From: Ruminococcus sp. XPD3002
Lineage (GTDB): Bacteria > Bacillota > Clostridia > Oscillospirales > Ruminococcaceae
Direction: 5' to 3'
NCBI GenBank assembly: GCA_900119535.1
Contig: FPJT01000022.1
Span: 1-32,974 of the forward strand
Length of the DNA: 32,974 nt
The notes under the pieces were generated by a model. It ran no database searches. It saw nothing but the letters and a program-made list of their open reading frames with translations, and had not been told where the DNA came from. This document shows positions 8,018 to 16,346 of the stretch, one piece after another. Every line of letters begins with the position of its first letter. The stretch's first letter is position 1. The position numbers and the translations under genes were made by a program.

Positions 8018-9475
8018 ATGTCTGTAAATTATGATGTTATTATCGCAGGCTGCGGCGCTGCAGGTCTTTATGCGGCTATCAACCTGCCATCGGAACTTAA
8101 TATCCTCATTCTCTGCAAGCGTGAGCTGAGTCTCTGTAATTCTTCACTTGCACAGGGCGGTATCGCAGGTGTTTACAATTCGCCTAATGACAATATTCAG
8201 TATCACCAGAACGATACACTTATAGCAGGCAGCTTCAAGAACAATGTTGACGCTGTACATACTCTCGTAAGCGAAGCGGCACAGGATATCGAGCATATCA
8301 TCGACCTCGGAGTTGAGTTCGACAAGAAGCCCGACGGTACTTATCACCGCACTCTTGAAGGCGGTCACAGCCACCACCGTATATTCCACCATGCGGATGC
8401 TACAGGCAAGGAGATAACCACAACTCTCCTTGAAAACGTACAGAAGCTTCCAAATGTTACAATTATGGAAAATACCATGATGTGCAGTGTCAAGAAGACC
8501 TCTACAGGTTATTCCGCACTGCTCAAGGATATTGAAGAGAACTATACAACTGCAAACTGCCACTTTATGATACTTGCAACAGGCGGTATCGGACGTGTTT
8601 ACCAGTTTACGACCAACTCGGCGATAGCTACAGGCGACGGTATCACATTTGCCTTTGAAATGGGCGCAAAGATAAAGAACCTCAGCTATGTACAGTTCCA
8701 CCCGACAGCATTCAACAACCGTGCTACCCGTGAGTGCTTCCTTATTTCCGAGGCTGTACGCGGAGAGGGTGCATATCTGCTGAACTGCCACAAGGAGCGT
8801 TTCATGCACAACTACGATGAGCGTCTCGAGCTTGCACCCCGTGACGTTGTATCACATGCTATCATCCTTGAATCACGCAAGCAGAACTCTACAGATTTCT
8901 ACCTTGATATAAGCTATAAGGACAGCGAATTCCTTAAGAACCGCTTCCCTATGATCTACAAGAATCTCCTTGACCAGGGCTATGACCTTACAAAGGAGCC
9001 TGTACCGATATTCCCGTGTCAGCACTATCTCATGGGCGGTATAGACGTAGACCGCAATTCCGAAACAAGTCTGCCGAACCTCTATGCCTGCGGTGAGTGC
9101 TCACACACAGGAGTTCACGGAAGCAACCGTCTTGCAAGCAATTCTCTGCTTGAAGCTCTTGTATTCTCACGCCATGCGGCAAACGATATCGCTTCAAAGG
9201 CTGCATCTGCACCAAAGGACTTCGAGGAGGCAGAATTCGATCCGCATATCGGCGCTCCCCATATACCAAAGGGCGTTCGTACCGAAACAAGAAAGATAAT
9301 GCAGAACAGCTATTTCGTTATCCCCGATAAGAAGGCTGCTGCGGAAGGCTTCAAGCGTGTAAAGGAGATACGCGAGGACCTTCTCAGCGGAGGCTATCTT
9401 GTTGATGCGGATTATGTTCTTGCAAAGTCGATAGTAACAGTTGCTTATATCATACTCAGCGAAGTTATGGAGTAA
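8018..9475 (+). CDS. nadB: L-aspartate oxidase
   Basis: This 485-residue flavoenzyme oxidises L-aspartate to iminoaspartate, the first step of de novo NAD synthesis. The N-terminal FAD-binding fold shows GCGAAG (residues 11-16) and the SSLAQGGIAG loop. HPTAF (228-232), the REC/EAVRGEGA region with Arg248, His336 and HGSNRLASNSLLEAL around Arg371 fit the substrate and flavin sites of the fumarate reductase/NadB superfamily. The C-terminal helical domain is short compared with the E. coli enzyme (540 residues). ATG 8018 was chosen because AAGGAC lies nine bases upstream; a GTG at 8000 in frame overlaps that site. nadC lies two genes downstream in the same unit. nadA, the expected partner, is not in this window. 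Confidence 0.95.
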   Translation: MSVNYDVIIAGCGAAGLYAAINLPSELNILILCKRELSLCNSSLAQGGIAGVYNSPNDNIQYHQNDTLIAGSFKNNVDAVHTLVSEAAQDIEHIIDLGVEFDKKPDGTYHRTLEGGHSHHRIFHHADATGKEITTTLLENVQKLPNVTIMENTMMCSVKKTSTGYSALLKDIEENYTTANCHFMILATGGIGRVYQFTTNSAIATGDGITFAFEMGAKIKNLSYVQFHPTAFNNRATRECFLISEAVRGEGAYLLNCHKERFMHNYDERLELAPRDVVSHAIILESRKQNSTDFYLDISYKDSEFLKNRFPMIYKNLLDQGYDLTKEPVPIFPCQHYLMGGIDVDRNSETSLPNLYACGECSHTGVHGSNRLASNSLLEALVFSRHAANDIASKAASAPKDFEEAEFDPHIGAPHIPKGVRTETRKIMQNSYFVIPDKKAAAEGFKRVKEIREDLLSGGYLVDADYVLAKSIVTVAYIILSEVME

Positions 9476-9516
9476 TATAGCATCAATTCCACGGAAAAAA
9501 GGATGAAGGTGTTTTT

Positions 9517-10848
9517 TTGAAATTAATATATCGCATACTTTCCGTCACAGCGGCAGCAGTTACTGCTGCTGTGATGATAACATCAAATGCATTCGCTGCC
9601 GAACACCGCGGCGACTGCAATAATGACAAGGCTGTAAACAGCAAGGACCTTCTTACCCTCAGCAGCTTCATACTGAATGAGGGGGATATGTGCGAGGGCT
9701 GCGGAGATTTCAACGGAGACGGCGTGGTCAACGTTTACGATGTGGTGATATACAGGCGATATCTTGCACATACGCTTAGCATCGTGCCTTCGGGAACATG
9801 GATAGGAAGGGACTTTGACGGTACCCGTTTCTTTTCTTTCAAGGACGGCTACGGCCACTATGTCAACGCCGAAACAGGCGACAGCATGGGATTTGATTTT
9901 ACTGCTGAAGATAATGAACTTGAATTCACCCTCGGTACAGCGGGTACAACTGCCGCAGCTGATATAATCTGGAAGAACGACCTGTTCTTTGACTTTGAAT
10001 GGCGTGATACAGGCTGCGAGCATCTCACATTCCTCTGTGAGGATGACATCGAGCTGAATGAACCGCTGACGGGCTTTTATGTTACGGGAGGCGATTACAG
10101 CGTCCGTTATTTCGATATAAAAGGCTACACGGGAAGCTACAGAGCGAGATTTGACGAAAACGACAAGGGGAATTACTGTTATTATTTCAGAGGAAACAAT
10201 ATAGTATTCATTGACGAAAAAAACTATGCCAAAAAAGCGGCGTTCACACGTATAGACCGTGACCACTTCGACCTTGTATGGGAAAACGGCAAGACTGAGC
10301 ACTTCACACGCCGTGAAGTCACCGTAAAGGATGGTATCACCTATATCAACGGCATACTTATCGTAAACAAGACCTATGCACTTCCTTCTAATTATGGTCC
10401 CGGAGGACTTACTCCCGAGACTCAGGCTGCATTCAATGAGATGCAGGCAGCTGCTGCAAGTGAAGGACTTTCGCTGAAGGTATGTTCGGGATTCCGTTCA
10501 TACGATTATCAGGCTACGCTTTACAATTCATACGTTGCAAGAGACGGCAAGGCGAAAGCCGATACATTTTCTGCACGTCCGGGACACTCCGAGCATCAGA
10601 CAGGTCTTGCAGCGGATATAAACATGGCAAGCGACGCTTTCCTCAATACTCCCGAAGCTGCATGGCTTGCGGAGAACTGCTGGAAGTACGGATTTATAAT
10701 ACGCTACCCAAAGGGCAAGGAAGACAAGACAGGTTACAAGTACGAGCCGTGGCATGTACGCTATCTCGGCAAGGAAAACGCAAAACTCGTATATGAATCG
10801 GGACTCTGTCTTGAAGAATACCTGAGTATCGCATCCAGTTACTCATGA
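9517..10848 (+). CDS. Secreted dockerin-bearing D-Ala-D-Ala carboxypeptidase (VanY family)
   Basis: The 443-residue chain starts at TTG 9517, five bases after GAAGGTG. The resulting signal peptide with an AFA-A cleavage site near residue 27 supports this start. A type I dockerin follows: calcium loops at D33/N35/D37/D44 and D64/N66/D68/D75. Then comes a beta-rich region of unknown fold (about 95-280). The C-terminal VanY peptidase has SEHQTGLAAD (358-367) and EPWH (410-413), so zinc ligands H360, D367 and H413 and catalytic E410 are all present. It should trim the terminal D-alanine of peptidoglycan stem peptides outside the cell. The N-terminal dockerin would dock it to a cohesin-bearing scaffold. 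Its position between nadB and nadC, 41 and 21 bases from them, is unexpected for a wall enzyme. Confidence 0.9.
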   Translation: MKLIYRILSVTAAAVTAAVMITSNAFAAEHRGDCNNDKAVNSKDLLTLSSFILNEGDMCEGCGDFNGDGVVNVYDVVIYRRYLAHTLSIVPSGTWIGRDFDGTRFFSFKDGYGHYVNAETGDSMGFDFTAEDNELEFTLGTAGTTAAADIIWKNDLFFDFEWRDTGCEHLTFLCEDDIELNEPLTGFYVTGGDYSVRYFDIKGYTGSYRARFDENDKGNYCYYFRGNNIVFIDEKNYAKKAAFTRIDRDHFDLVWENGKTEHFTRREVTVKDGITYINGILIVNKTYALPSNYGPGGLTPETQAAFNEMQAAAASEGLSLKVCSGFRSYDYQATLYNSYVARDGKAKADTFSARPGHSEHQTGLAADINMASDAFLNTPEAAWLAENCWKYGFIIRYPKGKEDKTGYKYEPWHVRYLGKENAKLVYESGLCLEEYLSIASSYS

Positions 10849-10869
10849 TGCCAAGAAAGGAATTTGATT

Positions 10870-11712
10870 ATGAAGCTTTTACAGTGCTACATTGATAATA
10901 TTATTACCACTGCGCTTATGGAGGACATAAATTATATCGACGCTGCTGCGGATAACCTTATACCTGCCGACCACAGAAGCTCCGCTTATTACGTGGCTAA
11001 GGACGAGGGAGTTGTCTGCGGTATCGAGATAGCAAAAAGAGTATTCGACCTTGCAGGCGGAGATGTTGATTTCCGCATACTCCTGCAGGACGGCACAAAG
11101 GTAAAAAAAGGCGATATCATCGCTGAAATGGACGGAAGTACACTTACTCTCCTGAAGGGCGAGCGTACCGCACTCAATATACTCCAGCACATGTCAGGCA
11201 TAGCTACAGCTACAAACAAATGTGTTGAGCTGGTAAAGGGTACAAACGCATCTGTTACCGATACGAGAAAGACACTCCCGGGACTCCGCGCCCTCCAGAA
11301 GTACGCTGTTACAGTGGGCGGAGGCAAGAACCACCGTTTCAATCTTTCGGATGCCGCAATGCTTAAGGATAACCACATAGATGCATACGGCGGTATAACC
11401 GCTGCTGTAAGCGCACTCCGCGAGAAGATAGGCCACACCGTAAAGATAGAGGTCGAGGTACGTACTCTTGACGAGCTTCGTGAGGCACTTGAAAACAGGG
11501 TTGAGATAATCATGCTCGACAATATGAGCTGTGAGGAAATGACAGAGGCAGTTAAGATGACCGACGGAAAAGCACTCCTTGAAGCTTCGGGAAATGTAAC
11601 AGCAGAGAATATACGCTCCGTTGCAGAAACAGGAGTTGATATTATTTCTCTCGGCGCACTTACCCACTCGGTAAAATGCTTTGATATATCGATGAAGATA
11701 AAAAAGGATTAA
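10870..11712 (+). CDS. nadC: Nicotinate-nucleotide diphosphorylase (carboxylating), quinolinate phosphoribosyltransferase
   Basis: This 280-residue enzyme joins quinolinate and PRPP to give nicotinate mononucleotide, CO2 and pyrophosphate. Conserved motifs are present: DTRKTLPGLR (from about 131), VGGGKNHRFNLSDAAMLKDN (149-168), the IIMLDNM strand and the C-terminal EASGNV and SLGALTHS loops of the TIM-like barrel. Length is normal for the family. ATG 10870 sits eight bases after AGAAAGGAA; a TTG at 10864 is in frame but too close to that site. The gene is co-transcribed with nadB despite the wall peptidase gene between them. Confidence 0.95.
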   Translation: MKLLQCYIDNIITTALMEDINYIDAAADNLIPADHRSSAYYVAKDEGVVCGIEIAKRVFDLAGGDVDFRILLQDGTKVKKGDIIAEMDGSTLTLLKGERTALNILQHMSGIATATNKCVELVKGTNASVTDTRKTLPGLRALQKYAVTVGGGKNHRFNLSDAAMLKDNHIDAYGGITAAVSALREKIGHTVKIEVEVRTLDELREALENRVEIIMLDNMSCEEMTEAVKMTDGKALLEASGNVTAENIRSVAETGVDIISLGALTHSVKCFDISMKIKKD

Positions 11713-11725
11713 CAGGAGAACAGGT

Positions 11726-12979
11726 ATGAAGAAGTGTAGCAGGTTTACCGCTTTTCTGACCGCACTTTTAATGATGACGGGATGCAGTTCACAGAATACA
11801 TCGGAGAGCAGTGATCCATCCGTATCCGATGTATCGGTATCCTCTGTAAGCGAAGCCGTGTCCGAAGCTGAAACAGCAGAAGCCTATGCTATTGTTTCCG
11901 ACGTTACAGAGGGACTCAAACATGAAAACGACCAGTGGCACAATGATAAGGAAGAGTACAGCGAGATAGCTGAAAAGCTCCAGAATCTCAGCGTTACTTT
12001 CGCTGAACTCAAAGGCGTTAACATTCTTGCAACGGATAATGACATAATCTTCATACAGGGACTTGATTCAACAGAGACCGACGGTGAAACTCCCGTAAAC
12101 GCTTATACTACCTATGAGGTAGGTTCGATAACAAAGACTATGACGGCAACAGCCGTACTTCAGCTCATAGAGCAGGGCAAGCTGAGCATGAACGACACTC
12201 TCGGCAAATTCTTTCCCGAATACGAAGCAGGCAGGAATATAACCATATATCAGCTGCTTCATATGCAGTCGGGCATATATGACTATGTGAACGATGTTTT
12301 TTCGCTTTCAAAGACTCATGATATCGACATTGAGACCATGACGGAAAAATTCCTGGCGGACAGCTTCACGGATGAGGAAATGCTGGATTTCATAGGCAGT
12401 CTTGAACTGAAACACGAACCGGGAGCTGAAATGAGCTACAGCAATACCAATTACCACCTTCTTGCAATGATCATCGAGCAGCTTACGGGTAAGAGCTTCG
12501 GCGAGTATTTGCAGGAGAACATATTCGATGTCTGCGGAATGGAACATTCAAGCAGCATGAAAACAGGTGATGTTACAAGCATTCCCGAGCTGAACGATAA
12601 AGAAGCTGTGGAATTTACTGATGAAAACGGCTACATGGCCAGTCCGAAATTCAACAGAGGTGCGGGAGATGTACATTCGTGTGCAGCCGACCTTGTAATG
12701 TTCGACAGAGCGCTTATGAACGGAAAGCTCATCAATGAGGATTCGCTGAAGGAAATGTTCAATATGGACATGAATTACGGCTGCGGCTGGATGGCTGGTG
12801 CAAGTGATTCGGACCGTTTCCACTCAGGAAAGGCAGGTTCGTATCTCTCGTGCAATGCGGTATTTGACACCGAAAAATACGGGCGTGTATACTACATACA
12901 GCTGTATTCAATGGTCGGACAAAACACTGAGCAGAGAATGGCAAGCAACTATAATATAGTTAAGGCCGCTCTCAAATAA
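11726..12979 (+). CDS. Lipoprotein serine hydrolase, beta-lactamase class C / D-peptidase fold
   Basis: The 417-residue protein has a lipoprotein signal with MTGC (Cys20) and a Ser/Glu/Val-rich linker, then a PF00144-type domain. The catalytic SITK is at 134-137, the YSN motif at 238-240 and an HSG-type third motif (FHSGKAGSYL) near the C-terminus, so all three active-site elements are intact. Such proteins include D-alanyl peptidases, esterases and class C beta-lactamases. Low similarity makes the substrate uncertain, and resistance should not be assumed. AGGAGA lies seven bases upstream and the gene begins 13 bases after nadC. Together with the VanY-type peptidase upstream, a role in cell-wall peptide trimming is a reasonable inference. 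Confidence 0.85.
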   Translation: MKKCSRFTAFLTALLMMTGCSSQNTSESSDPSVSDVSVSSVSEAVSEAETAEAYAIVSDVTEGLKHENDQWHNDKEEYSEIAEKLQNLSVTFAELKGVNILATDNDIIFIQGLDSTETDGETPVNAYTTYEVGSITKTMTATAVLQLIEQGKLSMNDTLGKFFPEYEAGRNITIYQLLHMQSGIYDYVNDVFSLSKTHDIDIETMTEKFLADSFTDEEMLDFIGSLELKHEPGAEMSYSNTNYHLLAMIIEQLTGKSFGEYLQENIFDVCGMEHSSSMKTGDVTSIPELNDKEAVEFTDENGYMASPKFNRGAGDVHSCAADLVMFDRALMNGKLINEDSLKEMFNMDMNYGCGWMAGASDSDRFHSGKAGSYLSCNAVFDTEKYGRVYYIQLYSMVGQNTEQRMASNYNIVKAALK

Positions 12980-12997
12980 TAAAGGAGCCGTAATGGA

Positions 12998-13171
12998 ATG
13001 AAAAACAAAGTTTTACTAATAATAGCAGCAGTATACTGTATAATAGGAGTTATAGTATTTGCCATAACAAAGAATGTTGGAGCTTCGGCGCTTATCTGGC
13101 TTATGGCTGTAAACAATTTTACGGTTTATGCGGCACTCAAAAAGAAAAATAACGATCCTGATAAAAAATAA
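12998..13171 (+). CDS. 57-residue membrane protein, unknown function
   Basis: A short reading frame from ATG 12998 to TAA 13171 has AAAGGAG at 12981-12987, ten bases upstream. An earlier ATG at 12993 runs into a stop after two codons. The product has two hydrophobic stretches (about 5-23 and 28-46) joined by TKNVGA, and ends in a basic, polar tail KKKNNDPDKK. It is the last gene of the nadB unit, 18 bases after the serine hydrolase and just before a strong terminator. That position and the ribosome binding site argue that it is real. No family was recognised. Confidence 0.7.
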   Translation: MKNKVLLIIAAVYCIIGVIVFAITKNVGASALIWLMAVNNFTVYAALKKKNNDPDKK

Positions 13172-13175
13172 TCGC

Positions 13176-13215
13176 GGCTTATTCAACCTTTTTAGGTTGA
13201 ATAAGCCCTTTTTTT
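13176..13215 (+). terminator. Strong intrinsic terminator ending the nadB unit
   Basis: A 13-base-pair perfect stem GGCTTATTCAACC / GGTTGAATAAGCC with a six-base loop (13176-13207) is followed by seven T. It separates the nadB unit from the phage-tail-like cassette. Confidence 0.93.
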
Positions 13216-13263
13216 CGTCCTATTACAGGAGGGTACTGCGGAGCTCTCCGAAAGGAGGAAATT

Positions 13264-13878
13264 ATGGAAGTCTATGCAAACGGTAAAAACATACCGACAT
13301 ACCAGTTCGGCGACCTTTTCGTACAGGGAGAGAAATTTGCCGATACTATCAACTTCGTTATCGACCGAACCTACAACGGCATCGATCTTGTGAACTGTTC
13401 GTTCTGCATCAAGGGACTTACCTCGGAAAACTGGGAAGTGGAGCAGGTATTGCCCTATATGCAGCTTATCGGAAGCAACAAGATAAGTCTTGCATGGAAT
13501 GTATCCGATAACTTCACGTTCAATTCGGGTACGCTCCAGCTGGAGATAAGAGCAAGTATGGGGGATGCGGTAATAATCAAGTACAGCATGCCGCCTGTAC
13601 AGGTAAAGCCTGCGGTCAACGGAAAAAACGGACCGCTTCCCGAGACAGTGGAGCAGGCTGTAAGTCAGATAACTGAGGCAACAGCAGCAGGACTTGCGCG
13701 GCTTCAGCAGCTTATGGATGAATTCGACCTTGATACAGTCTCGGCACGTCTTGACAGGATAGAGGAAGAAACTGCCACATACCTTGCACGTCCCGAGGTC
13801 ATAGCGATGACAAGGAGCGAGTATGAGGCTGCCGAACATAAGGAGAATTCGCTTTACGTAATAACAGAGGAGGTGTGA
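13264..13878 (+). CDS. Phage tail/baseplate-like protein
   Basis: The 204-residue protein has AAAGGAGG seven to eight bases before the ATG. The first 115 residues look like a beta-rich domain of the type seen at the N-terminus of phage baseplate upper or receptor-binding proteins (FGDLFVQGEKFADTINFVI; later SGTLQLEIRAS). A likely coiled coil follows (TVEQAVSQITEATAAGLARL onward). The tail MTRSEYEAAEHKENSLYVIT is a pattern common at the end of Firmicutes phage tail proteins. It is the first of three tightly spaced genes. No capsid, terminase, portal, lysis or integrase gene is nearby, so this is an orphan cassette or remnant. Family assignment is by general resemblance only. Confidence 0.6.
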   Translation: MEVYANGKNIPTYQFGDLFVQGEKFADTINFVIDRTYNGIDLVNCSFCIKGLTSENWEVEQVLPYMQLIGSNKISLAWNVSDNFTFNSGTLQLEIRASMGDAVIIKYSMPPVQVKPAVNGKNGPLPETVEQAVSQITEATAAGLARLQQLMDEFDLDTVSARLDRIEEETATYLARPEVIAMTRSEYEAAEHKENSLYVITEEV

Positions 13879-13880
13879 GT

Positions 13881-14783
13881 ATGCAGGGTTCAGGAACAAT
13901 AAGCGATCCGTACATCATAACAAATGCGTCGGAGCTGTGGTCAATGCCGCTTTACGGCGACAGCAGTCTATATTATGCTCTCGGCTGCGATATAGACCTT
14001 AACGGCTGTTTCAGAAACGGCAATGTTACGCCGATACCCCTTGAATGTGCGGGACTTGACGGCAGAGGACACAGGATAAGGAATCTTTACATGAACGACC
14101 AGACATCTGAGCTTTCAGCATTCCTGATATACAATACGTGCCATGAGATAACCATAAAGGATCTTATAATTGAAAACTTCAAGATCGCGGCAAACAAGTT
14201 CAGCTTTTTTTCAGGTTCAAACTGTAACTTAAAGCTTTATAACTGCACTATAGGCGCACATATAAGGTCGAACGCGAATCCTACATCAAGGTCATCGTTC
14301 ATGAACAAGAATTCTGTATATATCCATGCTGAATTATGCAGCTTTATACTGCGTATCTATGCCAATACGGCTTTTAACGTATTTGTTGATGCGGAGCTGA
14401 GACGCTGTCAGGTGAGAGGCGAGCTGATATACAACAGTCTTTCAACTCAGTCGCCGTCCTATGACCGCTATTTTATAGCATATTCGACGATAAATGACTG
14501 TATTTTCGTGATAGATCTGAAGCCGTTATCGATAACCGCTTCCTATAAATATTTCTTGAATATTATACTGAGCACCGTACAGAATTCATATATTGACTTT
14601 TCTTCTTCTGATACAACTCAGTTTATATGGAACTCGAGTCCGAATACGCCTTGTTTCTGTATTTCGAGAACGCCTGATACTACGACCTATACAGGTTCAG
14701 CGAGGGCTTATATACTGACAGAAGCACAGGCAAAGGATGTAAGCTATCTTGAATCGATAGGCTTTGACGTAACGGAGGAATAG
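13881..14783 (+). CDS. Beta-helix/tail-fibre-like protein
   Basis: This 300-residue protein starts at ATG 13881, seven bases after AGGAGG, which lies in the end of the previous gene (a GTG at 13875 is in frame but overlaps the site). The opening GSGTISDPYIITNASELW is typical of right-handed beta-helix domains in phage fibres and surface proteins. It is followed by DIDLNGC, GLDGRGHRIRNLYM and ITIKDLIIENFKI, strand-turn units of a parallel beta helix. The C-terminus TEAQAKDVSYLESIGFDV looks like a short tail motif. No signal peptide is present, which fits a phage structural protein more than a secreted adhesin. The gene appears somewhat more AT-rich in its second half. Confidence 0.6.
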   Translation: MQGSGTISDPYIITNASELWSMPLYGDSSLYYALGCDIDLNGCFRNGNVTPIPLECAGLDGRGHRIRNLYMNDQTSELSAFLIYNTCHEITIKDLIIENFKIAANKFSFFSGSNCNLKLYNCTIGAHIRSNANPTSRSSFMNKNSVYIHAELCSFILRIYANTAFNVFVDAELRRCQVRGELIYNSLSTQSPSYDRYFIAYSTINDCIFVIDLKPLSITASYKYFLNIILSTVQNSYIDFSSSDTTQFIWNSSPNTPCFCISRTPDTTTYTGSARAYILTEAQAKDVSYLESIGFDVTEE

Positions 14784-14784
14784 T

Positions 14785-15069
14785 ATGGGAATGAACATAA
14801 TAATCGGCAGAAACAACGGACTGCCGTGTATTGCGGAACTGAATGATCTTCCTTCGTCATCGGATATGACGAGTCCATTTCCCGAACATATAATGATGTG
14901 TAACGGAGGACTGCCGTATCTTGATACTCCGCACAAGGGTACGAGAGCGGCATTCACCGATCTTGCAGTTAAGATGAAGAATACCGATCATCTGTACTTT
15001 AACGGACATGAGATAACTGCCGCATATATGGACGGAGCGGAGCGTCTCAGGGTGCGTTTTACGGAATAA
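14785..15069 (+). CDS. Small protein of the tail-like cassette, unknown function
   Basis: This 94-residue protein begins one base after the stop of the beta-helix gene and has CGGAGGAA six bases upstream. It has no signal peptide or membrane segment. The sequence includes GLPCIAELNDLPSSSD and YFNGHEITAAYMDGAERLRV. The latter resembles short modules appended to phage tail-fibre operons. Function is unknown; operon position is the best clue. An alternative ATG at 14791 would put the ribosome binding site too far away. Confidence 0.55.
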   Translation: MGMNIIIGRNNGLPCIAELNDLPSSSDMTSPFPEHIMMCNGGLPYLDTPHKGTRAAFTDLAVKMKNTDHLYFNGHEITAAYMDGAERLRVRFTE

Positions 15070-15076
15070 AAGTAAA

Positions 15077-15110
15077 ACCGCACAAAGACTGACCTACAGC
15101 TTTGTGCGGT
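15077..15110. repeat. Palindromic hairpin with CCGCACAAAG arms, copy 1
   Basis: ACCGCACAAAG pairs perfectly with CTTTGTGCGGT over 11 base pairs with a 12-base loop. No T run follows, so it is not a standard terminator. The same ten-base arms recur in the hairpin at 30139-30174, which points to a dispersed palindromic unit. Confidence 0.6.
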
Positions 15111-15123
15111 ATCATAAAGAAGA

Positions 15124-15155
15124 ACGGCTGCCCTTGTCGGACAGCCGTCTTTTTT
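15124..15155 (+). terminator. Intrinsic terminator of the tail-like cassette
   Basis: ACGGCTG (15124-15130) pairs with CAGCCGT (15142-15148) and is followed by six T. It closes the three-gene cassette and lies 36 bases from the end of the convergent CAP/dockerin gene. Confidence 0.8.
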
Positions 15156-15190
15156 GAACACACCTAATCTATAAAAACCCATTTTTCCCG

Positions 15191-15982
15191 TTAGAAGATG
15201 TATGGAAGCTCGTCGTATTCGCCGAGAATATATCTCTGAAGTGCTTTAGCGTCTGATTCAGTTATTATGCCGTCGCGGAAACAATCTGCTGCTTCCATTT
15301 GCAGATCGTTAAGGTAAACTCTTTCGCCTTCCTGTTTTTTACGGATATAGTCCACCAGCACGATATAATCGTAGCTGTTGATATTTGCGTCGCCGTTAAG
15401 GTCGCCGTCGGACTTGGGGACTATCTCATATTTTTCGGGGATGTACTGTCCTGAGATCTCTGTATCATCATCCCATGTCTGGATGAAGATCTGCTGCCAG
15501 TACCATTTATATTCGCTGTTTTTCTCGTAGCAAACGCCAACGCCCATATGAGTAGCATCGGGATTCATGATTGATTCCCAGTGGCGGGGGGAATTTTTCC
15601 ACTGATTGAAAGTACCTGCTGCTGTGGATGAACCTGCTGCTATATTTTCGGCAGCGTAGCAATAAGGTATGAGGTTATCGTCGATGACGGATGCGAATGA
15701 AGAACCGTCGGGACGGTCATGAGAGAAATCGAATATACATTCACGTGCTCTTATCTGAGCCATGTCGTTAAGGTAAGGAACGACATAAAGTGGTTTGAGT
15801 CCTTCTTCTGTTCTTGCTTCGTTGACGAGGAGTGCGATCTCTTTTGCCATATTGTTAAGGTCTTCCTGTTCCACATCTGCTCCGTAAGAAGTGCTTTCTG
15901 ACAGATTAACGGCAAAACACAAAACAACTATAGCAGAAATAAACGATATCGCACGTTTGACTGAATCAGCTAAGCCTGTCAT
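15191..15982 (-). CDS. Secreted CAP/SCP-domain protein with C-terminal dockerin
   Basis: This 263-residue protein starts at ATG 15982, eight bases from GGGAGG; an in-frame GTG at 15991 overlaps that site. It has a signal-like N-terminus (hydrophobic segment about 13-28). A CAP/SCP domain (about 45-175) contains LLVNEARTEEGLKPL, the FDFSHDRPDGSSF strand with its conserved His, AAENIAAG and the NSPRHWESIMNP motif with a second conserved His, then GVGVCYEK. A dockerin follows (about 195-258). The first calcium loop, DLNGDANINSYD, is intact. The second, DCFRDGIITESD, has Phe where Asn or Asp is usual, so one site is degenerate. Bacterial CAP proteins have no general catalytic role assigned. The dockerin suggests surface attachment through a cohesin. 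Confidence 0.88.
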   Translation of the reverse strand: MTGLADSVKRAISFISAIVVLCFAVNLSESTSYGADVEQEDLNNMAKEIALLVNEARTEEGLKPLYVVPYLNDMAQIRARECIFDFSHDRPDGSSFASVIDDNLIPYCYAAENIAAGSSTAAGTFNQWKNSPRHWESIMNPDATHMGVGVCYEKNSEYKWYWQQIFIQTWDDDTEISGQYIPEKYEIVPKSDGDLNGDANINSYDYIVLVDYIRKKQEGERVYLNDLQMEAADCFRDGIITESDAKALQRYILGEYDELPYIF

Positions 15983-15996
15983 TTTAAACACCTCCC

Positions 15997-16346
15997 ATAT
16001 AGAAAACCTTTCGTTAATAACATATTAGCATAAATCGGATTTTTTGAAAAGAGGTTTTGAGCCTTTTCGACGTTTTTCACAACAAAAATCTACATATTGT
16101 ACAAATCAAAATTGTACGAATAGTATATCGAACACCTCGTTATCCCGTTTGTGTAGTTAATTTTTGCCAATATATTGCATGATACTAAATTTTAAACTAA
16201 TGAATGATCAAAACGGAACAATTCTTCGAGAAATAATTAAAACAAAATCCGATTTACCGCAAGTAATATTATAAGGAGATTAACCGGATAGTCAAAACGG
16301 GTGTCGGAAAGCATAAATTAAAACAAAAACAAATATATTTTTGCTA
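15997..16346. other. Gene-free AT-rich intergenic region with an 11-base direct repeat
   Basis: This stretch separates the minus-strand CAP/dockerin gene from the SOS promoter and holds no convincing gene. ATTGTACAAAT (16096-16106) and ATTGTACGAAT (16111-16121) form a direct repeat with a 15-base period, which could be a regulator site. On the minus strand TGCTAATAT near 16022-16030 could be an extended -10 for the CAP gene, with a poor -35. A 24-codon frame at 16200 lacks a ribosome binding site. Confidence 0.4.

Noticed and set aside
8144..8809. A 221-codon minus-strand frame opposite nadB
   Set aside because: It lies fully within conserved nadB motifs and has no recognisable domain or ribosome binding site.
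11726..12979. Class C beta-lactamase conferring resistance
   Set aside because: The SITK, YSN and HSG-type motifs show the fold only. The lipoprotein form, linker and neighbours fit a peptidase or esterase equally well.
16200..16274. A 24-codon frame before the SOS promoter
   Set aside because: No ribosome binding site, no homology cue and an AT-rich context make it indistinguishable from chance.
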